A stretch of 64,000 nucleotides of DNA from Oceaniglobus indicus (GCF_002751875.1 NZ_NMZM01000009.1:62001-126000); one strand, 5' to 3'; counted from the stretch's first letter, positions 30,779 to 39,264 are shown. Numbers and translations are program-made. Notes: generated by a model from the letters alone, not told the origin.

Positions 30779-31909
30779 TTACTCGGAGATCGAGTTGAGC
30801 GTATCGACGGTTCCGATGGCGCCGGTCAGCGCGGAAAGCGTCTTGGTCCATTGGACATAGGGCGCTTCGGTCACATAGACGGTGTCCTGATCGCGCACCA
30901 CGAAATCGCGCGCTTCGAACATGCCGGTGGGGGCCGTCAGGTCGAGCACGTAAACCATCCGCTGTGTGCCGACCAGATCGGTGCGGCCCAGCACTTGGTT
31001 GGCGATCTCGGGTGGTTCGTTGCGGAACACGAACACGCCGGTGGGATCGGCCAGCGAGGTCGAGAGGCCCCCGACTTGGGCGATGGCCTCGATCGCGCTG
31101 ATGGTCCGGGTTTCAAACGGAATACGGCTCTGGGTGCCGGTGGCGCCCAGCACGGTGAACGACCTGGTATCTTCCTCGACAAGGATCCGGTCGCCGCCGC
31201 GCAACGCGACGTCAAGCTGCGGGTTGGCATAGAGATCCTGGAACCAGATCCGCCCCTTCTGTCCGCCGCGAATGAGGTTGATCTGCGCGATCTCGACCGG
31301 GATCGCGATCCCCCCCGCGCGCGCCAGCATGGCCGACAGGGTGCGGGTCGGCCGCTCGATCGCATAGACGCCCTGGGCGCCGACACCGCCGACGACCGAA
31401 ACGGTCGAGCCGTCCCCGGCAAGGCGGCGCACCTGCACCTGGGGGTCGGGGGTCTGGCTGTCCAGCTTTTCGGTGATCAGGCGGCGGATCGCCTCGGGCG
31501 TATTGCCGGCGGCGCGGATCCGTCCGGCATAGGGCACGAAGATAAAGCCCGAGCCATCGACCTGCACTTCTTCCAGCAGGGTGGCGTTGGTGCCTTCGGC
31601 GGCCAACAGGCCGTCATCGACGTTTTCATAGATGGTAAGGCCCAGCGTATCGCCCGGCCGGATCGTGTCGGATCCCACCACGCCCGATTGCAGGAACTGC
31701 GTCGAAAAGCCCAGCGCCGGCACAACCGATGTGGCACGGGTGACCCGGCTGTTGACGGCAACGATGAAAGCGTCGCCCGACCGTTGGACCGAGCCTTCGA
31801 AAATCTCGCTCTTGCTGGGCCCGGAACGGGGCAATCCGCAGCCTGCGACCAATGCCACAAGCGCGACGAGGGCGACGGACCTGGTCCAGCGCGATCCCTT
31901 GTTGTTCAC
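30779..31909 (-). CDS. kpsD: Polysaccharide export lipoprotein (KpsD/Wza family)
   Basis: Outer-membrane polysaccharide export component. The 376-residue protein begins with a lipoprotein signal (hydrophobic VALVALVALVAGC, lipidated Cys24), then a poly-export domain with IRPGDTLGLTIYENVDDG and VQVDGSGFIFVPYAGRI, and one or two SLBB-type beta-grasp repeats (SVVGGVGAQGVYAIERPTRT and FTVLGATGTQ). The start is a GTG at 31909 with AGGAGA upstream. It lies between kpsS and kpsC. KpsM/T/E transporter genes are not in the window. Whether it is closer to KpsD or Wza is not resolvable by eye. Confidence 0.85.
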   Translation of the reverse strand: MNNKGSRWTRSVALVALVALVAGCGLPRSGPSKSEIFEGSVQRSGDAFIVAVNSRVTRATSVVPALGFSTQFLQSGVVGSDTIRPGDTLGLTIYENVDDGLLAAEGTNATLLEEVQVDGSGFIFVPYAGRIRAAGNTPEAIRRLITEKLDSQTPDPQVQVRRLAGDGSTVSVVGGVGAQGVYAIERPTRTLSAMLARAGGIAIPVEIAQINLIRGGQKGRIWFQDLYANPQLDVALRGGDRILVEEDTRSFTVLGATGTQSRIPFETRTISAIEAIAQVGGLSTSLADPTGVFVFRNEPPEIANQVLGRTDLVGTQRMVYVLDLTAPTGMFEARDFVVRDQDTVYVTEAPYVQWTKTLSALTGAIGTVDTLNSISE

Positions 31910-32008
31910 TGCTCGGTCTCCTGACCTGTTTTTTTTCTGCCTCGGGTCGTCTTTTTTTTCGAAGCTACGGGAAAGGTGGCGAAAAAGCCAGACCGTGTCA
32001 CCAAAGCC

Positions 32009-33301
32009 TCATTTCACGATGCGCAACTGTTGCCTTGGTGCCGCTGTGCCATGCATCAGCGCCTGATAGGGGTCATCGTCGGCCAGCATCATGTCGACCA
32101 CCTGACGCAGCAACTGACGCCGCCCGCTGGACGAATAATAGCCGCCGGCGATCTGGCTCGTCTCGAGCAGGAAGTGGCGGTAATCGCGATAGGCGCGACT
32201 GTCGGGGCGCGCGGCGCGGGCGAAGAATTCGCCAATCGGTTGCGTGCTGACGAATTCGGGCTTGGCATAGACCGCGTCGCCGAACACCTTCAACGGCAGA
32301 CCGCGCCACAACACCTGTTGCGCGGCGGTCGAATTGACCGTCACGGCGCTGCGCGCGTGGTCCAGCATATGGGCCAGCTTGCCGCCGCGCACGTAATGCA
32401 CCCGGCCGGTGACTCCGTGCAGCTGCGCCAGGCGCCTTACCTCGCGCCGTTGCGGGGTGCGCCCGTCTTCCAGGGGGTGGGCCTTGACGACAAGATGGTG
32501 ATGCGTCGGCGCCCCCTTGGCGAAACCGGCGATCACCACTTCGAGGAACTCGGGCGTGCCGGAAAAGGGTGAATGCATCTGGAAATTGGCATCGTGATCC
32601 AGCTGAAGCAGTGCCAGGTGATAGGGAAAGCCACCGTGGGTGATGCGCCACGTCGCCTGAACGCGGTCGGCCCAGTGCCACGGCATCAGGAACAACCGCT
32701 TGAGATACAGGCGAAACTCCTGCGCGACGCCCATCGCGCGGTGCGGGCGAAACCGGGCATAGCGCCGGTTCGCCAGCAACACGAACGCGTGATACAGCGC
32801 GCCGTAAAAGATGTGCTGCCGCATGTCGCCCCAGCGTGCCGGCGCTTCGGGCATTTCCAGTTCGGCATTGGCCAGGGCCGCCCGCATCCGCGCGATGTCG
32901 AGGTCCATCAGCTGTGAATTGCCGTTCGATCCGCCCCGTTCGTAGGTGACCCAATAGGGGCGCAGGTACCCCTCCTCGAACACGTGCAGGCCCAGCCCCA
33001 GTCGGCGCGCCAGCGCCACCGCCGCCGCATGGATCGGCCGGGTGTCGCCATAGAGCGCGATATCGGTGATGCCCTTTTCGGCGACGATCCTTGCCAGGGT
33101 TTCGGGCCAATCCTCGGGCGCGCCCGTGTAGGCGATGTAACGGCGGCGATCGGACCAGAAGAACGCGTCGCCCCGGTTGAACCCGACACGCCATGTCCGT
33201 GCCCCGGCGGCGCGCAGCATCCTGGCCAGCCGGGCAAAGAACGGCCCGTGCGGCCCTTGCAGGAACAGGAAATGGCGTTCTGTTGGCTGATGCTTTGGCA
33301 T
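32009..33301 (-). CDS. kpsS: Capsule polysaccharide beta-Kdo transferase KpsS
   Basis: Transferase adding the first Kdo to the phosphatidylglycerol anchor of group 2 capsules. The 430-residue protein has the N-terminal LFLQGPHGPFFARLA, LHVFEEGYLRPYWVTYE and the C-terminal VVKAHPLEDG and NSTAAQQVLWRGLPLKVFG motifs of this family. The frame is open far upstream, but the ATG at 33301 gives the conserved N-terminus. It is the first gene of the leftward kpsS-kpsD-kpsC cassette, divergent from ribE; 99 bases with A/T tracts separate it from kpsD. Confidence 0.88.
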   Translation of the reverse strand: MPKHQPTERHFLFLQGPHGPFFARLARMLRAAGARTWRVGFNRGDAFFWSDRRRYIAYTGAPEDWPETLARIVAEKGITDIALYGDTRPIHAAAVALARRLGLGLHVFEEGYLRPYWVTYERGGSNGNSQLMDLDIARMRAALANAELEMPEAPARWGDMRQHIFYGALYHAFVLLANRRYARFRPHRAMGVAQEFRLYLKRLFLMPWHWADRVQATWRITHGGFPYHLALLQLDHDANFQMHSPFSGTPEFLEVVIAGFAKGAPTHHHLVVKAHPLEDGRTPQRREVRRLAQLHGVTGRVHYVRGGKLAHMLDHARSAVTVNSTAAQQVLWRGLPLKVFGDAVYAKPEFVSTQPIGEFFARAARPDSRAYRDYRHFLLETSQIAGGYYSSSGRRQLLRQVVDMMLADDDPYQALMHGTAAPRQQLRIVK

Positions 33302-33481
33302 TGTCCGATCCGGCCTTCGGTGCTGCGACAGGCGTTGCTTAGCGCCCAAACGTGAAGATTGCAGCCAAATCTGACCACCTTGTGGCATCACGCCGGCGGG
33401 CAGGCGGTTTTCGCGTGCCTCTTGCCTTGCGATCCTGCGCCCGCTACCCCGATCAGCGAGACAATCGAGGGCAGGAATACC

Positions 33482-34087
33482 ATGTTCACGGGAATTATCA
33501 CCGACATCGGCGAAGTGCTGGAAGTCGAACGGCGCGGCGATCTGCGGGCGCGCATCGCGACGGGTTATGACATCCCGGGGATCGACATCGGCGCGTCCAT
33601 CGCCTGTGATGGCGTCTGCCTGACGGTGATCGCCACGGGAAACGATCCGCGCGGGTGGTTCGACGTCGAGATTTCGGCCGAGACCGTGTCGGCCACCAAC
33701 ATCGGCGCCGATGGCTGGAAACCCGGCAAGCGGCTGAACCTCGAGCGGGCCTTGCGCGTCGGTGACGAGTTGGGCGGTCACATCGTATCGGGCCACGTCG
33801 ACGGCGTGGCGGTCATCACCGCGATGCACGACGAAGGCGACAGCACCCGCGTGACGCTTCAGGCGCCCGAAAGCCTGGCGAAATTCATCGCGCCCAAGGG
33901 ATCGGTCGCGCTGAACGGCACATCGCTGACCGTGAACGAGGTCGAGGGCGCGTCGTTCGGCATCAACTTCATTCCCCACACCAAGTCGGCGACGACCTGG
34001 GGCCGGGCCGAGGTGGGCGATTCCGTGAACCTGGAAGTCGATACCATGGCGCGCTATGTCGCGCGGCTGTCCGAGATGGCGGGCTGA
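33482..34087 (+). CDS. ribE: Riboflavin synthase, alpha subunit
   Basis: Dismutates two 6,7-dimethyl-8-ribityllumazines to riboflavin. The 201-residue protein has the N-terminal MFTGIITDIG and two lumazine-binding repeats, the second starting GGHIVSGHVDGVA. The ATG at 33482 is preceded by GAGGGCAGG. The 180-base gap before it is shared with divergent kpsS; I searched it for an FMN riboswitch (RFN element) and saw none. Confidence 0.95.
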   Translation: MFTGIITDIGEVLEVERRGDLRARIATGYDIPGIDIGASIACDGVCLTVIATGNDPRGWFDVEISAETVSATNIGADGWKPGKRLNLERALRVGDELGGHIVSGHVDGVAVITAMHDEGDSTRVTLQAPESLAKFIAPKGSVALNGTSLTVNEVEGASFGINFIPHTKSATTWGRAEVGDSVNLEVDTMARYVARLSEMAG

Positions 34088-34275
34088 AACCGGTCACGCC
34101 ACCGCGCCCCCCATGTCGTTGCAGCGGCCATCGGTGCGGCCGTGGCGCCGCCGGATGCCGGCGCGCGCCGGACCGATATCACCGACCCTGCGCGACGGTG
34201 CGGCATCCCCGCCTTTGAGCACTGGCGTTTCCGCCATGCCTGCGCTATCTGGCGCTCCGATACGAAGGAGCGCCC

Positions 34276-35382
34276 ATGTCCGATCCAAGTCATTACCATG
34301 ATGCCATCTCGTCGATAGAAGAGATCATCGAAGATGCGCGTGCCGGTCGCATGTTCATCCTTGTCGATCACGAAGACCGCGAGAACGAAGGTGATCTTGT
34401 CATCCCGGCGGAAATGGCCACGCCCGAGGCGGTCAATTTCATGGCCACCCACGGGCGCGGGCTGATCTGTCTGTCGTTGACGGGCGAACGCATCGACGCG
34501 CTGGGCCTGCCGTTGATGGCGTCGCAGAATTCGTCGCGCCACGAAACCGCCTTCACCATCTCGATCGAGGCGCGCGACGGCGTGACCACCGGGATCTCGG
34601 CCCATGACCGCGCCCTGACGGTGAAGGTCGCCATCGACGACGACGCCACCGCCGCCGATATCGCGACCCCCGGCCATGTCTTTCCGCTGCGCGCGCGCGA
34701 CGGCGGTGTGCTGGTGCGCGCCGGCCATACCGAGGCGGCCACCGACATCGCCCGGCTGGCCGGGCTGAAGCCCGCCGGCGTCATCTGCGAGATCATGAAC
34801 GACGACGGGCACATGGCCCGGCTGCCCGACCTGGTGGCCTTTGCGCAACGTCACGGCCTGAAGATCGGCACGATTTCCGACCTGATCGCCTATCGCCGCC
34901 GCAACGACAACCTGGTGCGCCAGAGCAGCGAGCAGACGATCACCTCGCAATTCGGCGGCGAATGGACCATGCGGATCTTTTCCGACGAAACCCAGGGCGC
35001 CGAGCATATCGCGCTGATCAAGGGCGATCTGTCGGGGGATGATCCGGTGCTGGTGCGGATGCACGCGCTGGATCCGGTGCTGGACGTGGTGGGCGCGGGC
35101 GGCGCGGCGCGGACCGCCGAATTCGGCAATGCCATGCGCGCGATCGCCGCCGAAGGGCGCGGTGCCGTCGTGCTGTTGCGCGATCTGCACATGAAGATCA
35201 GCGCCGAAAACGAAGTCTCGCCGCAGACCCTGCGCAACTATGGCCTGGGGGCGCAGATCCTCAGCACCCTGGGCGTGTCGAAACTGGTCCTGCTGACCAA
35301 TTCGCCCCGTCCAAAGGTCGTCGGACTGGATGCCTACGGCCTGGAAATCACGGGCACCCGCAAGATATCGGAGATCGAATAA
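34276..35382 (+). CDS. ribB: 3,4-dihydroxy-2-butanone 4-phosphate synthase with degenerate GTP cyclohydrolase II-like domain
   Basis: Makes the four-carbon precursor of riboflavin from ribulose 5-phosphate. In the 368-residue protein, residues about 10-210 form the RibB domain with DHEDRENEGDL, HGRGLICLSL, AGHTEAATDIARLAGL and the final GVICEI. The C-terminal 150 residues are RibA-like, but where GTP cyclohydrolase II has its HSECLTGD zinc site and RCDCG ligands this protein has MHALDPVLDVVG and no cysteines. GTP cyclohydrolase activity is therefore unlikely, as in RibBX-type proteins. AAGGAG precedes the ATG; the stop overlaps the ribH start (TAATG). Confidence 0.9.
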   Translation: MSDPSHYHDAISSIEEIIEDARAGRMFILVDHEDRENEGDLVIPAEMATPEAVNFMATHGRGLICLSLTGERIDALGLPLMASQNSSRHETAFTISIEARDGVTTGISAHDRALTVKVAIDDDATAADIATPGHVFPLRARDGGVLVRAGHTEAATDIARLAGLKPAGVICEIMNDDGHMARLPDLVAFAQRHGLKIGTISDLIAYRRRNDNLVRQSSEQTITSQFGGEWTMRIFSDETQGAEHIALIKGDLSGDDPVLVRMHALDPVLDVVGAGGAARTAEFGNAMRAIAAEGRGAVVLLRDLHMKISAENEVSPQTLRNYGLGAQILSTLGVSKLVLLTNSPRPKVVGLDAYGLEITGTRKISEIE

Positions 35383-35927
35383 TGGCCGGCGCATCGCATT
35401 ACACCCCGCCCATGCCCGAGTTCACCGATCCGGTGAAACTGTTGATCGTGGTGGCGCCCTATTACCGGGACATCGCCGATCACCTGGTTGCCGGGGCGAC
35501 CGCGCAGCTCGACGCGGTGGGCGCGACCTGGGATCTGGTCGAAGTGCCCGGCGCGCTGGAAATTCCCACCGCGATCCGCATCGCGCACCGCCAGAGCAAC
35601 TTTGACGGGTTCGTGGCGCTTGGCTGTGTGATCCGGGGCGAGACGACCCATTACGACACGGTCTGCAACGACAGCAGCCGCGCGCTGACCTTGTTGGGGC
35701 TGGACGCCTGCTGTATCGGCAACGGCATCCTGACGGTGGAAAACCACGAACAGGCAGCGGTGCGCGCAAATCCCGACGATCAGAACAAGGGCGGCGGCGC
35801 GGCCGCGGCGGCGCTGCACCTGATCGCGCTGAGCCGCAAGTGGCGGCGCGAACCCAAGGGCGTCGGATTCCAGCCAACTGGCAGCTATCGGGTGGCAGGG
35901 GACGACGAAGGCAAGACCACGGCATGA
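35382..35927 (+). CDS. ribH: 6,7-dimethyl-8-ribityllumazine synthase
   Basis: Condenses the RibB and RibD products into lumazine. The 181-residue protein has VAPYYRDIADHLVAGA, the EVPGALEIP motif, GCVIRGETTHYDTVCN with the catalytic histidine, and GILTVENHEQA. A C-terminal extension of about 25 residues after KWRREPKG is not part of the catalytic core. It overlaps ribB at its start and nusB at its end (ATGA), so ribB-ribH-nusB are translationally coupled. Confidence 0.95.
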   Translation: MAGASHYTPPMPEFTDPVKLLIVVAPYYRDIADHLVAGATAQLDAVGATWDLVEVPGALEIPTAIRIAHRQSNFDGFVALGCVIRGETTHYDTVCNDSSRALTLLGLDACCIGNGILTVENHEQAAVRANPDDQNKGGGAAAAALHLIALSRKWRREPKGVGFQPTGSYRVAGDDEGKTTA

Positions 35928-36385
35928 AATCCCCGACGAAACGCCAGATGAAATCGGCCGCGCGGCTCTACGCGGTTCAGGCGCTGTTCCAGATGGAACA
36001 TTCCTCGCTGTCGGCCGACAAGGTGCGCGTCGAATTCGAAGATCACCGGTTCGGCGCGATCTACGAGGGCGACGAGATGATGGAGGGCGACGTCGATCAC
36101 TTCCGCCGCCTGCTGGATGACGCGGTGAACCATCAGGCCAGGATCGACCAGATGACCGACCGCGCGCTGGTCGCCAAGTGGCCGATCGCGCGCATTGATC
36201 CGACATTGCGCGCGCTGTTCCGGGCCGCGGGGGCCGAGCTTGTCCAGCGTGCGACGCCGCCGCGGGTCGTCATCACCGAATACGTCGACGTCGCCCATGC
36301 CTTCTTTCCCGATGGCAAGGAGCCGCGGTTCGTCAACGGCGTGCTGGATCACATGGCGCGCGAGGCGCAGCCCGAAGCGTTCTGA
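35924..36385 (+). CDS. nusB: Transcription antitermination factor NusB
   Basis: RNA-binding component of the rRNA antitermination complex. The 153-residue all-helical protein has the N-terminal KSAARLYAVQALFQME (basic boxA-binding surface), IARIDPTLRALFRAAGAEL and C-terminal ITEYVDVAHAFFPDGKEPRFVNGVLD, typical of NusB. The ATG at 35924 overlaps the ribH stop. The ribH-nusB pairing is widespread in proteobacteria. Confidence 0.95.
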   Translation: MKSPTKRQMKSAARLYAVQALFQMEHSSLSADKVRVEFEDHRFGAIYEGDEMMEGDVDHFRRLLDDAVNHQARIDQMTDRALVAKWPIARIDPTLRALFRAAGAELVQRATPPRVVITEYVDVAHAFFPDGKEPRFVNGVLDHMAREAQPEAF

Positions 36386-36394
36386 AGGTGCCGC

Positions 36395-36422
36395 TTGACG
36401 GCATCGATCACGGGTTTAGGTT
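36395..36422 (+). promoter_or_regulatory. Weak candidate promoter before the 97-residue membrane protein gene
   Basis: TTGACG (36395-36400) followed after 16 bases by TAGGTT resembles a sigma-70 promoter with a poor -10. It lies between nusB and the gene starting at 36452. Confidence 0.3.
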
Positions 36423-36451
36423 AGGGTGATCCGCATCTGAAAGGCACATCC

Positions 36452-36745
36452 ATGCCGCCGATCTTCCGATTCTACATCCGCAATTGCGCCATCGGCTTTT
36501 TCTGGGCCGCGATCTTCGTGGCGTTGGTCCTGTGGTTCAATGTTGCCGGGCTCTGGCATCTGGTATCGGGGTCGGACATCGGGTGGCTGGCGCTTTTCCT
36601 GCTGTTCTTCTTCAACGGCCTGGTCTTTGCCGGCGCCCAATGCGGCGTCGCGGTCATGCTGATGACGGAACCCGAAGACAAGGGCCCGCGCGGCGGCCAC
36701 GCTCAGGCAGCGTCGCCATCGGTCGTTCCGGTGACGATCCGGTAA
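36452..36745 (+). CDS. Small membrane protein, function unknown
   Basis: A 97-residue protein with two hydrophobic helices (about 12-34 and 42-70) and a polar C-terminal tail containing EPEDKGPRGG. The ATG has GAAAGG about ten bases upstream. I recognise no characterised family. The last 43 bases overlap the end of the convergent ClpP-fold gene, so part of the tail is encoded over the opposing stop region; both frames look real. Confidence 0.7.
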   Translation: MPPIFRFYIRNCAIGFFWAAIFVALVLWFNVAGLWHLVSGSDIGWLALFLLFFFNGLVFAGAQCGVAVMLMTEPEDKGPRGGHAQAASPSVVPVTIR

Positions 36746-37536
36746 CGGGTCAGCTCATCGGGCAGAAAGACGTAGATCGCGTTGGGCGGCGTCACCAGCG
36801 CGTGGCGCATCAACAGCGGATCGAGCCCCATGTCGTCGAGATAGGCCATCACCTCGCCCTGGCCGCGTTGAATGTCCTCGACCGCAAGGAAGGCGGGCAG
36901 GATCGTGTTCTGGCCGAAGTAGTGCTGATGGACGCCGACGTAAGCCTGCGGATCCACCCGCCGCTCGGTCCCCGCCGCCAGGATATAGGGGCAGGCCGAC
37001 AGGCAGACATCACCGGCCGTCAGTTCGGTCTCGAACCCGCCATCGCGCAGCGCGCGCCCGATCTGGAGCGCATCGACGACCGAGCCGCCCGTGCTGTTCA
37101 GCAGCACGACCTCGGGCGCGGCCTCAAGCGTGATCAGCCGGTCCGTGAACCGCACCGCGTCGCCCGGGGCGATCTCGCCGGTGAGCCGCATCGCCGGGCG
37201 TCCGGCATACGCCACGACCTCGAACTGCAACCGCTGGGGCATGTCGGTGACGGGCGGAAACGGACGATCGGCCGGGCCTTCGGGCGCGTCGCGCGGACGA
37301 TACCGCCGGGTCTGATCGCCGGGGCGCGCCGGTTCGTCCAGTCGGGGGGCGGGGGGCGTGAAGGACAGGCCCTGAAGACCGGCGGCGATATCGCTGCCGA
37401 ACATGACCGCCGCCATCGCCAGTTGCAGCGCGAGGATCGCCTTGATCGTGGTGGCGACACCGGGGCGCCCGCGCCGCACCTGCATGGCGCTGTCGGCGGA
37501 GGGCGAAGCCTTGGTGAGCGTTGGCAACACGCGCAC
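36703..37536 (-). CDS. Predicted periplasmic ClpP/crotonase-fold protein (COG3904-like)
   Basis: A 277-residue protein with an N-terminal membrane anchor or signal (about 29-52), a proline/arginine-rich linker to about 100, then a ClpP-like domain: LNSTGGSVVDALQIGRALR (about 147-164), CLSACPYILAAG with a possible nucleophilic Ser180, and YVGVHQHYFGQN with a possible catalytic His203. This matches predicted periplasmic proteins related to Clp-type serine proteases; substrate and activity are unknown. It lies three bases after the 430-residue membrane protein gene and is probably co-transcribed with it. Confidence 0.75.
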   Translation of the reverse strand: MRVLPTLTKASPSADSAMQVRRGRPGVATTIKAILALQLAMAAVMFGSDIAAGLQGLSFTPPAPRLDEPARPGDQTRRYRPRDAPEGPADRPFPPVTDMPQRLQFEVVAYAGRPAMRLTGEIAPGDAVRFTDRLITLEAAPEVVLLNSTGGSVVDALQIGRALRDGGFETELTAGDVCLSACPYILAAGTERRVDPQAYVGVHQHYFGQNTILPAFLAVEDIQRGQGEVMAYLDDMGLDPLLMRHALVTPPNAIYVFLPDELTRYRIVTGTTDGDAA

Positions 37537-37539
37537 GGG

Positions 37540-38832
37540 TTATTCCGCCGCGTCGGGCAGGGGGCTGGCCGGTGCCGGTTTTTCGACGGCCGGTTTGGGG
37601 GCCGGACGATCGAGCGTGTCTTCCATGTCGCGCAACGCCGACACGGCGGCGCGCAATTCGGCCAGTGTCAGGGTGTCTTCCATCCCCACAGGATCGCGGC
37701 CCGAGCGGATGGCGGCCTGCGTGATCATCAGGATCAGGACCAGAACCGCCGGCAGCAAATCGATGGCGATGGCACCGGCCCAGGACGGAATGAAGTTTCC
37801 GGCGTAACGGATCACCGCATCGGCGCTGGAAATCGGCGTATAGGCGGTTTCGGCGGGCGGCTCCATCTGCATCACGTTCTCGGCCGCGGCGCGCAGCGTG
37901 TCGGCGCGCTGCCCCAGAAGGGTCAGGACCGAATCGATGGTGGCCTGTTGCCCGGCCTGAATGGCCGCGGTCGATCCGTCCAGCCGCGGCAACACGACCG
38001 AGGCCGACAGATCCTGCGCCGCCCGCGCCACCAAGGGTGCGACCGACAGTTGGCGCAACTGGGTGATGATGCCGGCAAGGCGCACGGCCTCTTCCGAGAA
38101 ATCGACCGACCGGGCCTCGACCGGGCCGGGTTCGACCGTCAGCGCGCGCATCCGGCTGAGGATCTCGTTGCCGACGGCAAACGCCTCGGCGACCAGCGGC
38201 TCCTGTGCCGCGATCTGGGTTTCCAGCCCGGTCAGCTCTTCCGACTTCTGGCGGAGCACGCGAAACACCGCACCACGCCCGGCAACGCCCGACAGATCGC
38301 CGGTGGCCTCCTGTTGCGACAGATCCTCGAAGCTCTGGCGCACGCGGGCGACATCGCGGTTCAGACCCTGCGCCGAGACGGTGATGGTGTTGGCCCGCTC
38401 CAGCGCGGCCTGATAATCCTGCACCGTATGGGCCAAGTGCTGTTCGACCGCGGCCGCCCCCGCCAAAGCAGCGGCGTTCAGCCAGGACGACATGGCAATG
38501 ATGGCCAGCGAACCCAACGCCATGGAAAAGAACAACCCCAGCCGCGCGGCAGCCGTGCGCACCGCGGGCAACAGCCGCATGAGGTAGGACCAGAACACGA
38601 AGATGCCGACCGAGACGGCGATGGAATAGGCCAGCGCCGCAAAGATCGACAACGCGCCGTCATCGTCCAGCAACGACGACACCCCGAGATAGGTATAGAT
38701 CCCCGACGCCACGGCCAGCACGCCAAGCGCGGTGCCCGAGAATGTTTCGAGCCACCCGAGGTGCGATTCGAGTTCGCGTGCATAGCGCACGCCCTGCGCT
38801 TCGGTGCGGCTGAGATGCTTGTCGTCTGTCAT
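37540..38832 (-). CDS. Membrane protein of unknown function with central coiled-coil region
   Basis: A 430-residue protein. Hydrophobic segments near 32-50, 63-82, 98-124 and again near 372-395 flank a long soluble region (about 130-365) rich in alanine, glutamine and acidic residues with coiled-coil character, for example LRQKSEELTGLETQIAAQEP. A short proline/lysine-rich tail ends the protein. I do not recognise the family. Immediate coupling to the ClpP-fold gene suggests the two form a membrane-bound unit, which is inference. The ATG at 38832 begins MTDDKHLSRTEAQG. Confidence 0.7.
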   Translation of the reverse strand: MTDDKHLSRTEAQGVRYARELESHLGWLETFSGTALGVLAVASGIYTYLGVSSLLDDDGALSIFAALAYSIAVSVGIFVFWSYLMRLLPAVRTAAARLGLFFSMALGSLAIIAMSSWLNAAALAGAAAVEQHLAHTVQDYQAALERANTITVSAQGLNRDVARVRQSFEDLSQQEATGDLSGVAGRGAVFRVLRQKSEELTGLETQIAAQEPLVAEAFAVGNEILSRMRALTVEPGPVEARSVDFSEEAVRLAGIITQLRQLSVAPLVARAAQDLSASVVLPRLDGSTAAIQAGQQATIDSVLTLLGQRADTLRAAAENVMQMEPPAETAYTPISSADAVIRYAGNFIPSWAGAIAIDLLPAVLVLILMITQAAIRSGRDPVGMEDTLTLAELRAAVSALRDMEDTLDRPAPKPAVEKPAPASPLPDAAE

Positions 38833-39176
38833 GCGGCTCCCCGGTCTTGCGGCTGACTATGGCGTGGCCTGCGGGCCGGCGAAAGACGGATGACGCAATC
38901 GTGGCACATGGTAGCTGGGTAGGGAAGGTATGGCGGGACCGCTGATCGACCGTCGGGGTGTTCATTCCCGAGAGCCTGTATACACAGGTGGGAACCAGGT
39001 AACCGGACCACGATCCGGACAGCGCCAGCCCCCTCGGAATTGATTAAGGCCACTGGAATAGAACCCCGGCACGAGAAGCGCAGTGCCCGCCACACCCAAC
39101 AGTTAGGTCCGGTGCAGGTTCGTGACAAGGGGCGATCGACTTGTTCGCGCGGTGCCCGGATCAGCCTTGGGGATTC

Positions 39177-39202
39177 GAGTATTTCGAGCAAGAAAAAGCC
39201 GG
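39177..39202 (+). repeat. Dispersed GAGTATTT element, copy D
   Basis: GAGTATTT, CGA, then GCAAGAAAAAGCC. Unlike most copies it is upstream of a gene (63 bases before the mmcB start) and not just after a stop codon. Confidence 0.85.
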
Positions 39203-39237
39203 AACATGCAGTGTATCGGCGGGTGGGGTTGATCTTT

Positions 39238-39252
39238 GTTTATGATTTGTTC
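39238..39252 (+). promoter_or_regulatory. Candidate LexA (SOS) operator before mmcB
   Basis: GTTT, seven bases, GTTC differs by one base from the alphaproteobacterial LexA box GTTC-N7-GTTC. It lies 13 bases before the mmcB start. mmcB is a known SOS-induced gene in Caulobacter, which supports the call. Confidence 0.45.
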
Positions 39253-39264
39253 ACACATCCCGGA

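Larger units (their letters stand above)
38833..39264. other. 432-base intergenic region between divergent genes
   Basis: Separates the leftward 37540-38832 gene from mmcB. It holds the near-palindrome CCTGTATACACAGG at about 38977-38990, repeat copy D, and a LexA-like site next to mmcB. I checked both strands for tRNA, tmRNA, RNase P and SRP RNA features and found none. The middle part (about 39000-39160) shows no coding signal I trust and could hide a small RNA. Confidence 0.5.

Noticed and set aside
33302-33481. Possible FMN riboswitch before ribE
   Set aside because: The conserved RFN segments are absent on both strands.
36484-38856. 790-residue rightward frame opposite two membrane-protein genes
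   Set aside because: Low-complexity Arg/Gly/His composition and exact antisense position to two coherent proteins mark it as a shadow.
39000-39130. tRNA-like sequence in the mmcB upstream region
   Set aside because: A GGTTCTATTCC stretch on the minus strand recalls a T-loop, but no matching stems or anticodon arm can be drawn.
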